DNA of 64,000 nt from assembly GCF_019649055.1 (NCBI RefSeq), contig NW_026570241.1:1254501-1318500 (forward strand), read 5' to 3'. This stretch comes from Paramacrobiotus metropolitanus. Its lineage: Eukaryota > Tardigrada > Eutardigrada > Parachela > Macrobiotidae. Position 1 is the first letter of the stretch. The number at the start of each line of letters is the position of its first letter. Shown one piece after another: positions 11,425-23,390 of this stretch. Under the pieces are notes generated by a model. That model was not told where the DNA came from, did not search any database, and was given only the letters and a program-made list of their open reading frames with translations. Position numbers and translations under genes: made by a program.

Positions 11425-11567
11425 TGTGAAGCGACCTTGTTTTCAGTGTTTGGATGTGTTTGTGAATGTCTGTTGAAAAATGTTATGGCAGTGATCTGCT
11501 CGATGTATTATTAATAAAATTCCCATGCTTTGCTTGTTGTCAGTCGGCTGTTAACAAACAAAATAAT
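11425..11567 (+). repeat. Split direct repeat B2
   Basis: Second copy of repeat B, marking the 3' end of the retroelement. It ends with AAACAAAATAATG, as B1 does. Confidence 0.8.
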
Positions 11568-11579
11568 GCAGTATTTGTA

Positions 11580-11721
11580 CTGTACCCGCGCGAGTTTAAG
11601 GGACAGAAAATTCCCCCAGACCGCCCGCGCTAGGCGTCGGTTTCTTTGATGTCGAAGGAGCCGACATCTAGTGCGGGCGGTCTGGGGGAATTTTCTGTCC
11701 ATTAAACTCGCGCGGATACAG
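11580..11721. mobile_element. Short hairpin MITE-like element
   Basis: 142 bases made of two near-perfect inverted arms of about 60 bases (CTGTACCCGCGCGAGTTTAA left; the reverse complement starts CTGTATCCGCGCGAG) around a short loop. The dinucleotide TA sits at both ends (11578-11579, 11722-11723), as for Tc1/mariner-type insertions. A related GCCCGC(A/G)CTAG palindrome occurs near 35.5 kb. Confidence 0.6.
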
Positions 11722-11723
11722 TA

Positions 11724-12832
11724 CTCGTATTCGTATACATACTGCTTTGTTGTTGTACACCGTCCACAATGACTTAAAGCTGATCTGAAGCATTCGACAC
11801 AATTCGTGTAATATGAACACCTATCGTGACTGACCAGAGCAACCTGTAACGTAATGCGTTTGTCAATGCCTGTGGAATCAAACTACAGTACATAGTACAT
11901 TCTGCTACAGAGCACGTAACGTAATATTCATTATTCAGTGGTCAATAATAGGATCATGTACCGCTAACAATCAGAATAAAGTAATCAATAACAGTAGCCA
12001 TACCACCAAATAAAGAGGCGTCATAACACTCTGAGTACTGCTACTGGAAAACAAAATTTAATTAGACACCTGAATGACACGTTTTGATTGTCTGCCCAGC
12101 TGCCATATTTTCTTGGTAGCCAGCTTTATCATGGCGGTATCACTGCCGCCATGTATGACTATTATTATTCAGTCCAATGAATACTCTTGCACTACAGAAT
12201 CAGTCAAATTAAACCTTAAAGTGGCTTCCCATTGCAATTTTTTGCGATTGTAATTATCCCCTTAACAATACTGCCGTTACTCAATGGTGCCTTACGCGTC
12301 GGCGCGATGCCATCAATAAACCGCAAAGTGAATCAGCAGGATCAAGGGTGTTACTACGAAACACCGCAGTACGAATACTCAGAAATTGGCACGGATTCTG
12401 GGCCAGAGGAGAGCTGAAAAGACCGCATCAGGTACTTGCGACAGATTTCCGCATTCCTGAAGTATGATTCAAATGTTATCGATTACCGATTTACAAATAC
12501 AACTTGGGATTACATGCGTAATTTTTTTGGATATGTTCACTAGGCTAAATTAGGGTAGCAGGTACTACGGGTTGTAGTATTGTAGTACGCTACAACGATT
12601 AGTAGTAGCGTGGTTGTACAACTCGTGTAAATGAATGAATGCTTTACTCAGAACGCTTACAAAAGGCTGCACCGGCACAGACTATGTCAAAATGAAAAAT
12701 TCATTTCAAAAATTATATCTGCTGTGTAGAGACTCGTACCCCATACATATACATGTTAGGCAAAATCCACGACAAATCCTACTTCTAGATTAAAGCGTTG
12801 GGATGAGTTAGCTGATCGATACATCGGCTTCC
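11724..12832. other. Upstream region of cyclase copy 2; no clear gene
   Basis: A hydrophobic frame at about 12234-12417 looks like a signal peptide followed by an acidic, Tyr-rich tail, but it has no ATG and no partner exon was found. The rest is AT-rich without recognisable features. It probably holds the promoter of the downstream receptor. Confidence 0.3.
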
Positions 12833-15800
12833 ATGTCACCTGATACAAAGATGGCTTCTTTTGCTACGTTTTCCGTTTTCCAAGTTATGATTTATACTCA
12901 GCTGTTACTCAGTCAGGTGGAACAAACGCTGGGTCGCCCTGCTGTCAACGTGACCTTGATAGTAGCCGGCATTACCGTCAAAAACGCGGGCTTCAGTGCT
13001 CTGCCATATACTGCACCTGCGCTGTCATTGGCTGTTGAGCATGTTCACAAGATCTACAATGGAACAATAAATTTCAGTATCGCATATATTGACGATCTGA
13101 ATTGTGCCAATCTTACCGGCAATGTTCTTGCATCGTCAGCCGCTATCTACTATCGTACAAGAAGCGAAAATGATATTATCGTATCTCTACTACCAGGTAC
13201 GACCTTGCCGTTAGTGGACGTAACTGGTACTCCTTTCGTGATGCCATTGCACGCATTTTCAGGGTGTGAAATCAGCGGCGATTTTGATCTGATACGTCTC
13301 TGTGCAGAATGGGATACCTTATGGATTTCGACGTAAGCAACCTTTCAGTATCACATCGTACAATTACTAAGACATCGATTTCATTTTCTTAGAAAGGGCG
13401 CCAGCCCACCCACACGTTCACAACATGTGTCACACCCAACGGGAGCTACCACAAGCTATTTTTTGATGTCCGATGGCGTTGGAATATTTATCGATATGTT
13501 GAACAGATATAAATGGACATCAGTAAGTGTTATAATTGACTTTAATTCCCCGCCCTTCTATGCGGAACTGGGATCGGCATGTGTGGAAGGCCTGAAGAAA
13601 GAAGGGAACATAACGTATACAGTGTGGAATATTCTCACGAAGCCAGTCTCCCCGTATGAAGACTTCGGATCAATTCTCGAGAAGATCCGTGCAACAAGCA
13701 GAGGTAAGAAAGGATCATTTGACCGCCGTTCTGCGCGTTAATACGGCTAATCTGAGTACTTTTAGTTGTGCTATACTTTGGGCTGGGCCCGGCTTTGCGA
13801 GAATTTCTAGTAAGTACTGTAACACTGCAGTATCTATAGGTTAAATCCGCGAAGATGCTCTTTTTTCTGTTGTTATTTGAGATGTGACGACAGGTTTCTG
13901 TAGTTCACCGCCTCCTCACTTGAGATGACCAACGGCGAATATGTAACTTGACAAAGTGCTTTGAACTACGGGTACCTATTCACTGAAACACGAAGTTAAC
14001 TGCAGGTTTATGTTTTGGCTGAAAACAATCTTATGCCTCCAATACATTGGCAGGCAAGAGATCAAAACGACTCGGTAAGCAAGAATATATTGGTACCACG
14101 ATCACATACGAGTATTTTATTTAGCCGCCAAAGTTGTCCATACCAAAATTAATATTCTCCATCTTTTTATTATTCATCGGGCGAATTTAAATTATAAGAC
14201 TTCTCCAAGTCGGTTATAACCCCAATTTTTGGCTGCTGGGGTTTCATGAAGCGCGTTGAATGCGGTACTACACACCTACAGTACTTACATATATACAGCG
14301 CCGATCTTTTTTTAAAGATTATTCTGCAAGCCTTTCGCTCTATTTTGATCATCAATGTAAATGAGAACAACAACGACAGCTTTGCGAAAATGAAGCTTGG
14401 ATCAGAAATTCTTCTGCGAGCCGAAAAAGACTTCAATTTCAGCTACTCTCTATCCAGCCAGGTTGGTTAACCATTCTCAATCTGACGCATTATGTATTAC
14501 AGTTGTCAACTCCTTTTAAAATACAGCACAGTTTTACATTCATTCATTCGCTTACCCGTGTATTCGTTTAGCCGTACATTCTTATCGTCAGCGGATACAT
14601 AACAATCTTTGCACTTGCGGAGGTAAATTTTTACAGTAAAGGTCAAAGCGGTTTATTCATTTTGCAAAGCCCGTTAAAACTGAAATCCGCTGCTGCTTCC
14701 CTTTTCAAAGCGTCAATTTCTAGATTATTAACGAAACAATAGCGATGGGAAACCGAACTGATTGGAGTGGTGCTACTCTAGCGCAGCGTCTTGCGAATCG
14801 AACTTTTCGAGATGATTTTGGTAACACCATGTACATCGATAGTAATGGACAGCGGCGCACTGACTTCACAGTTTCTTTCTTCAATGCGAATGCAAGTCGG
14901 GAGGTAGTTAGCACACGCTTTTCAAAGCACCCTACCGACTGCCGTTTATCTTGGTTTTATACAGCCTTTGTTGAGGAGGTTTGCCCAAACCGGGGATATA
15001 CAAGAATTACAGCAACTGCTGTTATGGTCTGCCGCCGATGCTTCTTTTCCTCCACCTAACGAACCGCTGTGTGGATATCTCAAACAAAGCCTGCGGTGTA
15101 TGCCCGGTGAGTAGGATAATGCGCAATTAGTGAGTATCGCACTAGCCGACATGGTTAATTATTAATTTTGTATGTCATAATACTGCAGTCTGTTAACAGA
15201 TTTGTAAATTTTTATGAAAGTTGCAGGTGATAACCGTTTTTCGTATGTGTTGTCGACAAGCTTAATTTGCCTAGTCGGTGCCATCGTCGTTCTTGTGGGA
15301 TGTGCAGTGTAAGTAAAGTTCCCCGGTATAAATTATTTTCACCAGCAGGGGCGGATTATGGTATTTTATGATATTAAAATATTATGAAATTTATGAAATT
15401 TATCGAAAAAGCATTTTAAACTCTTCAGAACCTTGGGGAGCCAGCGACCTCGAACTCGAAGACCCATTTTGGTTTATATCACCAATTAGCACCTTTCATA
15501 AACCTTTTTGCTTATGAGGGCTTAGATAAGGGAGTCATAACAAAAGAAGCAAAATTGGGGGCGTGCAGATTAATATACAGCTGTATCGGGTGGAAATTTA
15601 CTGGTTTATCAGCGTTCTGTAAGGCATAAACGTAAATTTTCCCCCGGGCAAAATGTTCGAAGCACTTCTCGGCAAATCCTTACACCAAAATATAGATAAA
15701 ATCGAACAGATTCCGAATCTGTATTCAGAAAAAAAATCCGATGAATAGTTAAAAAGAAATTGCCGTTGCCGGTCTCAAAAAATACCATAATCCGCCCCTG

Positions 15801-18541
15801 TTCACCAGCAATGCCTGAAAAATTCGATAGGAACTCGATAGCATTCGAATGCTTATATCGAATTAGTACCAACTGAAAATTCATACCAAGAAAGAAACGA
15901 ATTTGTTATTAGTCGGAGGCTCGATTCCATCTCCATACAGTATCAAAAGTGCTAAAGGAAGTAAATTTATGATCATCTGAACAACTGTTTATGTTGATGG
16001 TGACTCCTAGGAAGAAGAAAATATTAACTTTCCAATTGCCTCAGGTCATAAAACTTTCGGTTTAGCCGCGTGAAGTATCAAGCTGATAACCGGTTACTCC
16101 GTGACCCGTGGTGGCAAGTGCACCTGCAGGACACATTACATCGCCGTCGCTCGCTGATACTCGCGAAAGGAAAAAAGTCCCGTTTCAATGACTACGGATC
16201 CGAATCGAATGTGCTATATGGCGCAGCAGCCTTATCACGCGCAAGTCAAAACTGCTTAGATTAAGGTTAACAACATTTACCCCATAGGTCGTTGGTTTCT
16301 TAGAACCTTTGCAATGCCGTTATTTTTGGATTTTACAAGAACAAGTCGGTGATGTGTTGGAAAGTAGCCAGTAGAAACAGTCCCATCACCTTTGCCAACA
16401 TCGCTGCTAACAAAGAGCTCCTCCTTTTACTACGCAAGGTGTTGTGACTTCTTACGATATAGCCGCTGTGTTGATACCCCAATTAGGTTTTTTATGAACA
16501 GCTCAACAGAATGGAAAGCATTAACGTTTGCCAGTTCTTGGGACTTGCCATAACAAAGTCCTCAAGTGGCATTCACTACATCTCCGCCGTGATGGAATGC
16601 CCTTCGCGAGGAGCTTTGCCGGACGTGTTCGATAGCTATGTTAGCAGGGATCCGACCATGAGAAGCTCACTTGTGCTCGACTACATTAAAGTACGAAGTA
16701 GTAGGCTAGTAGCTCTGTTCGAGCGATGTTGAATCCATCCCTCCCATTTGCAGGCAGTTCGTTATATTCATTCTTCGTCGCTGCAATACCATGGGCGAAT
16801 CAGCATTCTGACCTGTTGGGTGGACAGGCATTTCACTTTAAAACTAGCGCATTTGGGATCCGAAAGAGTTCGGCAAAGCCTGTTGCACACCTGCCACGAT
16901 CTGACCACGAATTTATGTCAGAATAATGACTGGGAATCTGCCTACTGGTCGACACCCGAGGTAACAAACACCGCTGACTACAAGTCGCTACAAAGGGTGG
17001 ATATATATTCATCTGGTTTAATCATACACGACATACTGACTACGGGGAGTGTCTTCACCAAAATAATTATCGCTGCTGAAGGTAAGAAAAACAGCTATCA
17101 AGGTGAGTCCAGATGCAGTTTCCTGGATACTTTAGTAGTAACAAATTTACAATACAGCACAAATTTGCAGAAAATCATGGGCTCCCAAGGGTTGTCGACC
17201 TTTGTTTAGACAGTCCCGACATACTTCAATTGTGCCTTATCTCGGATCCGGTTCAGCGACCGGATGTCGAGAGACTTCGACGTGAACTGGCACAAATTAG
17301 TCCTCTGTTGGCTCCAGATAAGAAGAAGGTTGCGCTTTTCGAAAAAATTTGCAGCAGACTAGAGCGTTATGGAGCCGAGTTAGAAGGGCAGGTGGCAGCT
17401 AGAACCGCCGAACTGAAGGAGGAAATGGAGAAATGCGATGCTCTCATTGCCCAGTTTCTGCCGATGTATTATAATTAGCTAAGAGTCTCAAACGGTTTCT
17501 TATTCTTGAATCTTGATGAAAAATCCGCCTTTTTTAACTATTGTTGTGGTTTTTCCATGCAGGTCTGTGGCAAAGCAACTCCGAACCGGCGAAAAAGTTT
17601 TACCCGAAATTTTTGAATGTGTGACAATCCTGTTCACTGATTTATATGGGTTCGCTGACTTTATCAAAAGTGGTTCGCCCGAGATGACGATTTATTTAAT
17701 CTCAGCCACGGAAACTTTCATCGATAAACTGTCAACGGAGTGCGATGTTTACAAAGTGGAGGCAATTATGGATTCGTTTATGGTATGCGCCACTTGCACA
17801 GACCGATTTATGCATAAATGTGGACATACTGTATTTGTGCGCAGGTAGCTAGTGGCCTACCCGAGCGAATCGGGAAGAATCATGTCGAAAGAATCGCGGG
17901 ATTTGCGATACGACTGATGGAGGCACGGTCCCAGCTGACCTTTCTGCTGAACTTGCAATTGAAGATTGGCATACATTCCGGTACACATGGCAATTTTTGG
18001 ACTTGGCCGTAAGGGTCAGTTTTGCATCGACGGCAACTTTTATTTCAGGTTCATGTGCCGCTGGACTCATGGGGTCAAAACGGCCACGTTACTGTCTGTA
18101 TGTAAACTATACTACAGATATGAAAGTACGCACATCATGATCGAAGCGTAACAATATCGCTGATATCACTGTGATTATTATGTGATAACGTTTGTTCCTT
18201 ATTTAGCATTCATATTGAGGAATTAATTTTTGGACTAGTGTTGTTGTGTCTTTGGAGATACTCTGTACACTGATAACTATGAACTAGTGCCGCACAAAGC
18301 ATATTACAAAGAAAATACAATATTTTTTGAGCATCGTGTTTGTAACAGATTCGGGGATACCGTCAACATGGCGTCCAGAATGTGCAGTCACGGCTTGCCA
18401 GGATACATTCATTTAAGTCCGCACAGCCATCTACTTCTCGAAGACTTTCCCCAGTTTGTTGTCCAGCCAAGAGGATTGCAAGCGATAAAAGGAAAAGAGG
18501 ATATGATAACCTACTGGCTCCATCCGCCATCATGTCGCTAA
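12833..18541 (+). CDS. Receptor-type guanylyl cyclase, copy 2 (frame broken in exon 10)
   Basis: Tandem paralogue of the gene at the left edge, seen whole. Exons: 12833-13332, 13393-13703, 13766-13809, 14006-14074, 14318-14461, 14572-14622, 14724-14903, 14965-15106, 15227-15308, 16066-16265, 16304-16438, 16502-16690, 16754-17081, 17171-17465, 17563-17782, 17845-17980, 18049-18097, 18349-18541. A signal peptide comes first, then the ANF-receptor domain (about 40-460), a transmembrane helix (about 483-506), kinase-homology domain, coiled coil, and a cyclase domain with the FTDLYGF, EAIMDSFM and PRYCL/FGDTVNMASRM motifs. Exon 10 is 14 bases shorter than in copy 1 (12 in frame plus 2), and TAA at 16262-16264 is in frame just after the juxtamembrane stretch. 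As read, the product ends there, giving a receptor with a short tail like NPR-C. All later exons stay open with correct phases, so the break is recent or a sequence error. Confidence 0.85.
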
Positions 18542-18580
18542 ACACGTTCACAGTAGTGTCAATGCGTTATTCTGGTCTGG

Positions 18581-18586
18581 AATAAA
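18581..18586 (+). promoter_or_regulatory. Candidate polyadenylation signal of cyclase copy 2
   Basis: AATAAA 40 bases after the TAA stop of the second cyclase gene. Confidence 0.5.
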
Positions 18587-18589
18587 ATG

Positions 18590-19320
18590 ATGTAAATCCA
18601 TTAAATCCATTGAGCCAAAAAGATTTTGTGTTTTTTTGTAGTTTCTGGATTATGTTGCGATGCATAATAACCTCCCAAAAAGCTGCGCTTAAGAATTTTC
18701 TCCAGAGACATCTTATGTTACTGCTTGACCTTTTTTCTGACATTATACTTAGAATGTATGCATAGCATCCGTAATTTGTAAACGAAGAAGCGTCGAGCTC
18801 TGTGCAATTTTATTGTTCCCAGTAAAGCAAATAATTATTTTAAAAACAACCATCCATCATACGCTTTTTAATTTCTTTATAACGGGCATCTTTTACAAGT
18901 AAAAGCTATGTTTTAGCGTCCGAAAGAACCAAAACAGCGTACGACACGTTGCACGTTTTTTCGCTTGGTCTTAGGATCCGCGAGGCTAAAGTAAGCGGCA
19001 TTACCTAATCTGGTTTTAGTAAAAAAAAGGCAATGAAAGAAAAAGTGCCAGTAATGCGACAGAGCAGGAGCAAGACCGCGAACATATGCGGCACATGATA
19101 TGCGAGGCGAGGAACATCTGCTTTGCAAAAACACCATTTTTGATTTAGTCTTTGTAATGGCCATCCTGCAAATGGATGCAGCAAGCCTGCTCGTCGTGGC
19201 GACGTCCAGTTCCCTCAAATCCATGTCATCCCATTGGCGAGACCGTGCTGGATTTGGATGACAACCGCTGAACCTATTTCAACACAACTAATGCAATCCT
19301 AAACCAACCAGTTTTCTAAG
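18590..19320. other. Intergenic; no supported gene
   Basis: Contains a 103-codon open frame on the - strand (18913-19224) with no recognised domain. The right end (about 19195-19380) is repeated in diverged form at 28915-29095. Confidence 0.3.
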
Positions 19321-19324
19321 ATTC

Positions 19325-19800
19325 TCAAAGCTCCAGTTTGGAGTTTGTTACTTTCAGCTGCAGGAATCGTCGAATGCCGCTCCATTCATCCGGGTAGACC
19401 AGCGTCTGCACCCAACGCGCATGTACCACCGTGACCTTCTCCTGCATACGTTGGCAAACAGCCGGACAGCTGTTGTTAACGGCGGCTAAAAAATCGTTGG
19501 CAATGTCCGCCGGCCGTTTCCGTCGACCGGAAGCGCAGAATGGGGATCGTTATGTCCAGCTGGCTATCCGCTGCACTCCGGGAAATTCCTGGTCCGTATT
19601 CGGGCCATGGAAAACCAACCCCTCTGTAGAACATGGTAAGGCGCGATTTGTTGCAGTTTCGATCGGACGCCGTATAGTTGAGCAGCACCAACTGCCGACA
19701 CACCCCGCCATCATCTCTTCAGTACGGAAGTACCAAGCGCGAATGTGCGTGACCACCTTGTACGCACAGAACGCACATGGTATGTGCTGTAGCAAGAACT
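19325..19800 (-). pseudogene. Frameshifted remnant of an unknown secreted-type gene
   Basis: Three overlapping - strand frames give protein-like sequence in succession. About 19800-19720 reads FLLQHIPCAFCAYKVVTHI. About 19715-19510 reads VCRQLVLLNYTASDRNC with FYRGVGFPWPEYGPG. About 19510-19325 reads NDFLAAVNNSCPAVC through YPDEWSGIRRF to LKVTNSKLEL and a stop. Each join needs a single-base shift or a cryptic intron. Cysteines and NxS/T sites suggest an extracellular protein. No family was recognised. The last segment has a more decayed partner at about 29 kb. Confidence 0.4.
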
Positions 19801-19849
19801 TACTATAGGTAGAAGGACTGGGAACCGACTCTGCAACGGTCAACTACGT

Positions 19850-20850
19850 CATCACTGTCGCATACAGAATGCACTGCTGTGCTATTGCTTACCATAGGTC
19901 CACAGATTTTCTTGTCCCTTTTAAAAGATATTCTTACTTCCTTTCTCCTCTAAAGCTTTCTGATATTTTAGCAGATAATATTGAATTTAGAAACCCAAAC
20001 ATGAGGGGCCAGAAATAGAAGAGAAAAGAAATATGCTGAGAAAACTGACAAAAACCGTAAAAAAGGCGCATCTGTCACCATGGCAGCCGCCCTCCAGTGT
20101 ATGCGAGAGTGATGACGTCAAACGGTAGGTTACCAGTCCTTCTCACACTATAGTAAGTACTTGACTGTAGTTGTACAAATTGTACGGTGCAACTTAGTAC
20201 TGTAACCTTTATTTTCTGGTTGGCCACTGGACAGTGAGACGACCTACACCATCTCAGTTTTGATTATACCACCTTGTACTACATTAACGCAAAACATGAC
20301 GATGAGCTACCAGTGGCACCACAACTTACCACTTACAGTATCATACGATGTAGATGCTACAACAATAAAAATTGATATAGATATAATGCAATGCTGCAAC
20401 CGGCGGTTGTATTTATCGCCCAGATTTAGGTCGAACTGGCACTATCCAAGAACAACACGAAAGAAGTACAGCAGTAACTGCAACACAATATTTTTTTTGC
20501 TGCACAATACTAACATTTAATGATAACGACATTACGGTCCAGCCAGCGTGCCGGTGCATGACCGAACTTACATTTGAAAGATTAAACATTTGCTTATTAA
20601 AGGTTTAAACCTCTTACTGGTTAGGTTTATTGATGTTTTGCTCGCACTGAAAAGGTTCTCCATCACCCGTGTCGGTGAGGTTTGCCCGAATACAATCTTT
20701 TATAAAACTAGTTTCGTCGATATTGTCTATCAAAACGGTACCTCGCAAAAAAAGTACGACATCGCCGCTGAATATAGTAGGCCAATGAAGAAAGTAATTG
20801 CTAATATTACCGATGGTCAATGAACAAAGTAAGTAATGGTCCATGTTTAG
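19850..20850. other. Intergenic; only short unsupported frames
   Basis: Small + strand frame at 20590-20823 (77 codons) has no domain or splice partner. No other signal. Confidence 0.3.
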
Positions 20851-20936
20851 TTGACTATGGAACCATTATTATTATTTATTCGTAGTACTGTATTACGTAA
20901 CATTATACTACGAATAAATAATGGTAACAGTCAATT
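20851..20936. repeat. Perfect-arm palindrome
   Basis: Inverted arms TTGACTATGGAACCATTATT.. and ..AATAATGGTAACAGTCAA of about 35 bases, with TTATTCGTAGTA/TACTACGAATAA next to the centre and a loop of about 16 bases. It could be a tiny MITE or a cruciform-forming site. Confidence 0.5.
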
Positions 20937-20979
20937 AAACATAGACCAGATTAATGGAGGAGGAGGAGCTTATGCCGCC

Positions 20980-21782
20980 CTACAAAATGACGTCCGCGGT
21001 TTGCACAAACCACAAATCGGGATGTTGCTCCACCCTGGCCCAGCATTCCACTTTCCCGGCACGATGTTCCTCCGACAGCACGGTGAAGGTTGCTGTTTGA
21101 GCACAGTGTCCTGGTTCATTCGGTCCAGAGGAGGTGGTTGACAGATTAAGTTTAACGCCCGCAAACGCCAGCAGGTAGCCAATCTCCAGAGTAAAATGAT
21201 CTCCGGGAACCGCGGCGATCGCACCTCTGTATCTCCATATGAAATGAGAGAAAGTCTGACTACAAGGAAATGAAAGAGCACACGTGGTGGAAAATGCCAC
21301 ATGCGGCTCCAGCACAGTGACGACCAGCGGGGAAGCGAAGACGTCAGCGCTTTTGCGAGGCTGTGGCCGCAACCAGTAGCGCTTGCGTAGACACAGGTCA
21401 TCCGAGCCGCCACGCCGACAACGTTGAAAACACTGGAACTCTCCTATGGCAGTAAATGTAATGTTCGGCAGGATTAAGAGGCTTTCTTCGTTGACAACAT
21501 CTACTTCGAATTTGTAACGCAAAAATCCTGTGTATGAGCCATTTACGGGAAGCGTTTTCGTCTGGTGCTTCCACACAATGTCAGAAAACAAAGCAGTGGA
21601 TTTCTGGCCAGCCGGAGCTTCTGGTGCGCAGGCGAGACGTACTGTAGTTCCAATCGAAGGCGACATTTCGGGGAACGAGCAGTAGCATTTAGTAGATCTG
21701 TTGACCATTACAGCATGTGGATCGCGCATCGTTGTCATATTGTTAGAGATGTTTGCTTCCGCATCCTTCAGGGACTTGAGCA
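20980..21782 (-). CDS. Two-domain immunoglobulin-like protein (3' exon)
   Basis: Open frame of about 267 codons that begins after an acceptor (CTAACTGCAG, 21783-21792), so at least one upstream exon, probably with the signal peptide, is missing. Domain 1: a Cys in VRLACAPEAP, core Trp in DIVWKHQ, then LLILPNITFTAIGEFQCFQ, the typical L-x-I..G-x-F-x-C pattern of an Ig F-strand. Domain 2: Cys in TTCALSFPC, Trp in HFIWRY, Cys in GKVECWARV. Several NxS/T sites and extra cysteines (CFQRCRRG..DDLC) fit an extracellular or surface protein. It ends at TAG with no transmembrane helix, so it is probably secreted. A damaged paralogue lies at 63.6-64 kb. Role unknown; recognition or adhesion is only a guess. 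Confidence 0.65.
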
Positions 21783-23390
21783 CTGCAGTTAGCAATATTG
21801 GTGGAGGTCAATTACATTTGGGTAACTGTTGCGCGTCGGGTAATGGAGAGATGCGTAAAAAATTAGGCATGTCTCAGCAAAAAACAATCGTCCAATCGTA
21901 AGTCGAGTACGCTTCCGTGCCAAGAAAGAAACTGAACACCGAAGTGGAACTGGAAAACTCATTTTTATTGCTGTAATGTGGTAAATGTGGTGGTACGTCA
22001 AAAAAGTTAATTATGAGTTTTGGAGTGTGAATCTGGGTCGCTGGATGCACTTTTGGTTCAAACAAACAAAAATTTTGTTGATCTGTGCAGGCGCGAGTTA
22101 CTCGTACGGGTAAGCTGAAAACCCATCCCAGAATTCTGGTTTACCAAGTAAATCGTTTACCTGCTTACGCGCCGTTACGTCATGTTTTTTTACCCGACTG
22201 CCGCTTACGCGTCGCGCAAGGGTTACACAGAGCAACTGACCTCTCCCAGTAACAGGAGCGCATTGGTACAAGCTTATAACGAGAAATGTCTGTTAACTGT
22301 CAACCTGCTTGTTCCATATGCCGGTTACCCGGTGCAACACGGGTCGGCTTACCAGGGCACATTTTCCGGGTATAAATTCAGAAAATTCCGATATAATGTA
22401 GAAAGGCAGCATGCTTAAAAAAATAATTTCATCTGCAACGGCCCAAAGGGCGGGCGAAACCAAAAATTAATTGTGTGCGTAATAGTGCATGGGTGGCCAC
22501 TACCGCTGCTGCCAATTCGCAAAATTTTAGAAATTCGGTCTCGGGGCATACCGGCTATTTGCTAGCACATTCGAACAAAGTTCGGTGTTCAAATTTTCGA
22601 GAAATTATAATTCTTTAGAAATGGCACCTACATTCGTATTGCGCAATTCGGTTACTTTGGTTGCCGACAACTGTACGGGCACTGCTAGTGCAAAATAAAA
22701 TTACGGTATACGAGTATTATAAAGAACCGCCTGCAATGCACTGGTGCATTGTAATACGTACTCGTAGTATGTATTACTATGTACTCATTCATATTTTGGT
22801 TGGCTCCGCCCTCCGGGCCTTATTTTTTCAAGTATTCTACAGTAATATTCTATCTCTCTACATAATACCGGAATTTTTCGAATTTAAAACCTGAAATTCT
22901 GCTCTGGTTAGTTCACTTCAGCTGTTCCTTTGGCCTTATTGGCAGTTTCAGTTCGCCTTTTCAAAATTTACTATTACGGCATTATCTATGCTTTTGCCGC
23001 CGTGAAAACATTTACCGTCCTAATTTAGCGTTAAAAAGGCTCTTCGTCGATTAACATTTAAAGCTCTTCGTCGATTAACATTTATTTAGCTGTGTTAGCA
23101 GGCCAACACGTTCAGACCGTTATAGGCTCTCTGGTACAAGCATTTTTGCTAAAGACGGTACTCGTCACTATTGGGAAATACGTGTATTGTTACTGGTCAA
23201 CAAACGCAGGTTTAGAGAAAAGAGTATGAAAAGAAGTGGTATTCTAGGAGCATACAGAACAGAGTAATTATCAGGTTCTAAAGGTTAACCTTTTGGCTCA
23301 AAAAGCAATGAACGTACTTAAACGGGAAGTAATTTATACGAAGAAGTAAAGAAAAATTACCAGCAGTAAGGAATACAACATTTTAAACCG
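21783..23390. other. Upstream of the Ig-like gene; no gene recognised
   Basis: Should contain the 5' exon of the Ig-like gene, which I could not place. There is a 25-base tandem duplication (CTCTTCGTCGATTAACATTT twice) at about 23040-23090. Confidence 0.3.

Larger units (their letters stand above)
8918..11567 (+). mobile_element. PAT/Ngaro-type tyrosine-recombinase retrotransposon, recombinase deleted
   Basis: Terminal organisation is A1 (8918-9071), gag, pol, B1 (about 11096-11240), A2 (11238-11391), a 30-base GC-rich spacer, B2 (about 11425-11567). A1 and A2 are almost identical over 154 bases, and B1 and B2 over about 145. This A1..B1-A2-B2 split direct repeat is the signature of PAT, Ngaro and related DIRS-order elements. 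A Gag-like and an RT/RNase H reading frame lie between, but the tyrosine recombinase frame expected after RNase H is absent: RNase H runs straight into B1. The copy is therefore an internal deletion derivative. Near-identical repeats suggest recent activity. Confidence 0.85.

Noticed and set aside
12232-12417. Signal-peptide-like frame upstream of cyclase copy 2
   Set aside because: No ATG and no partner exon found; kept only as a remark in the intergenic entry.
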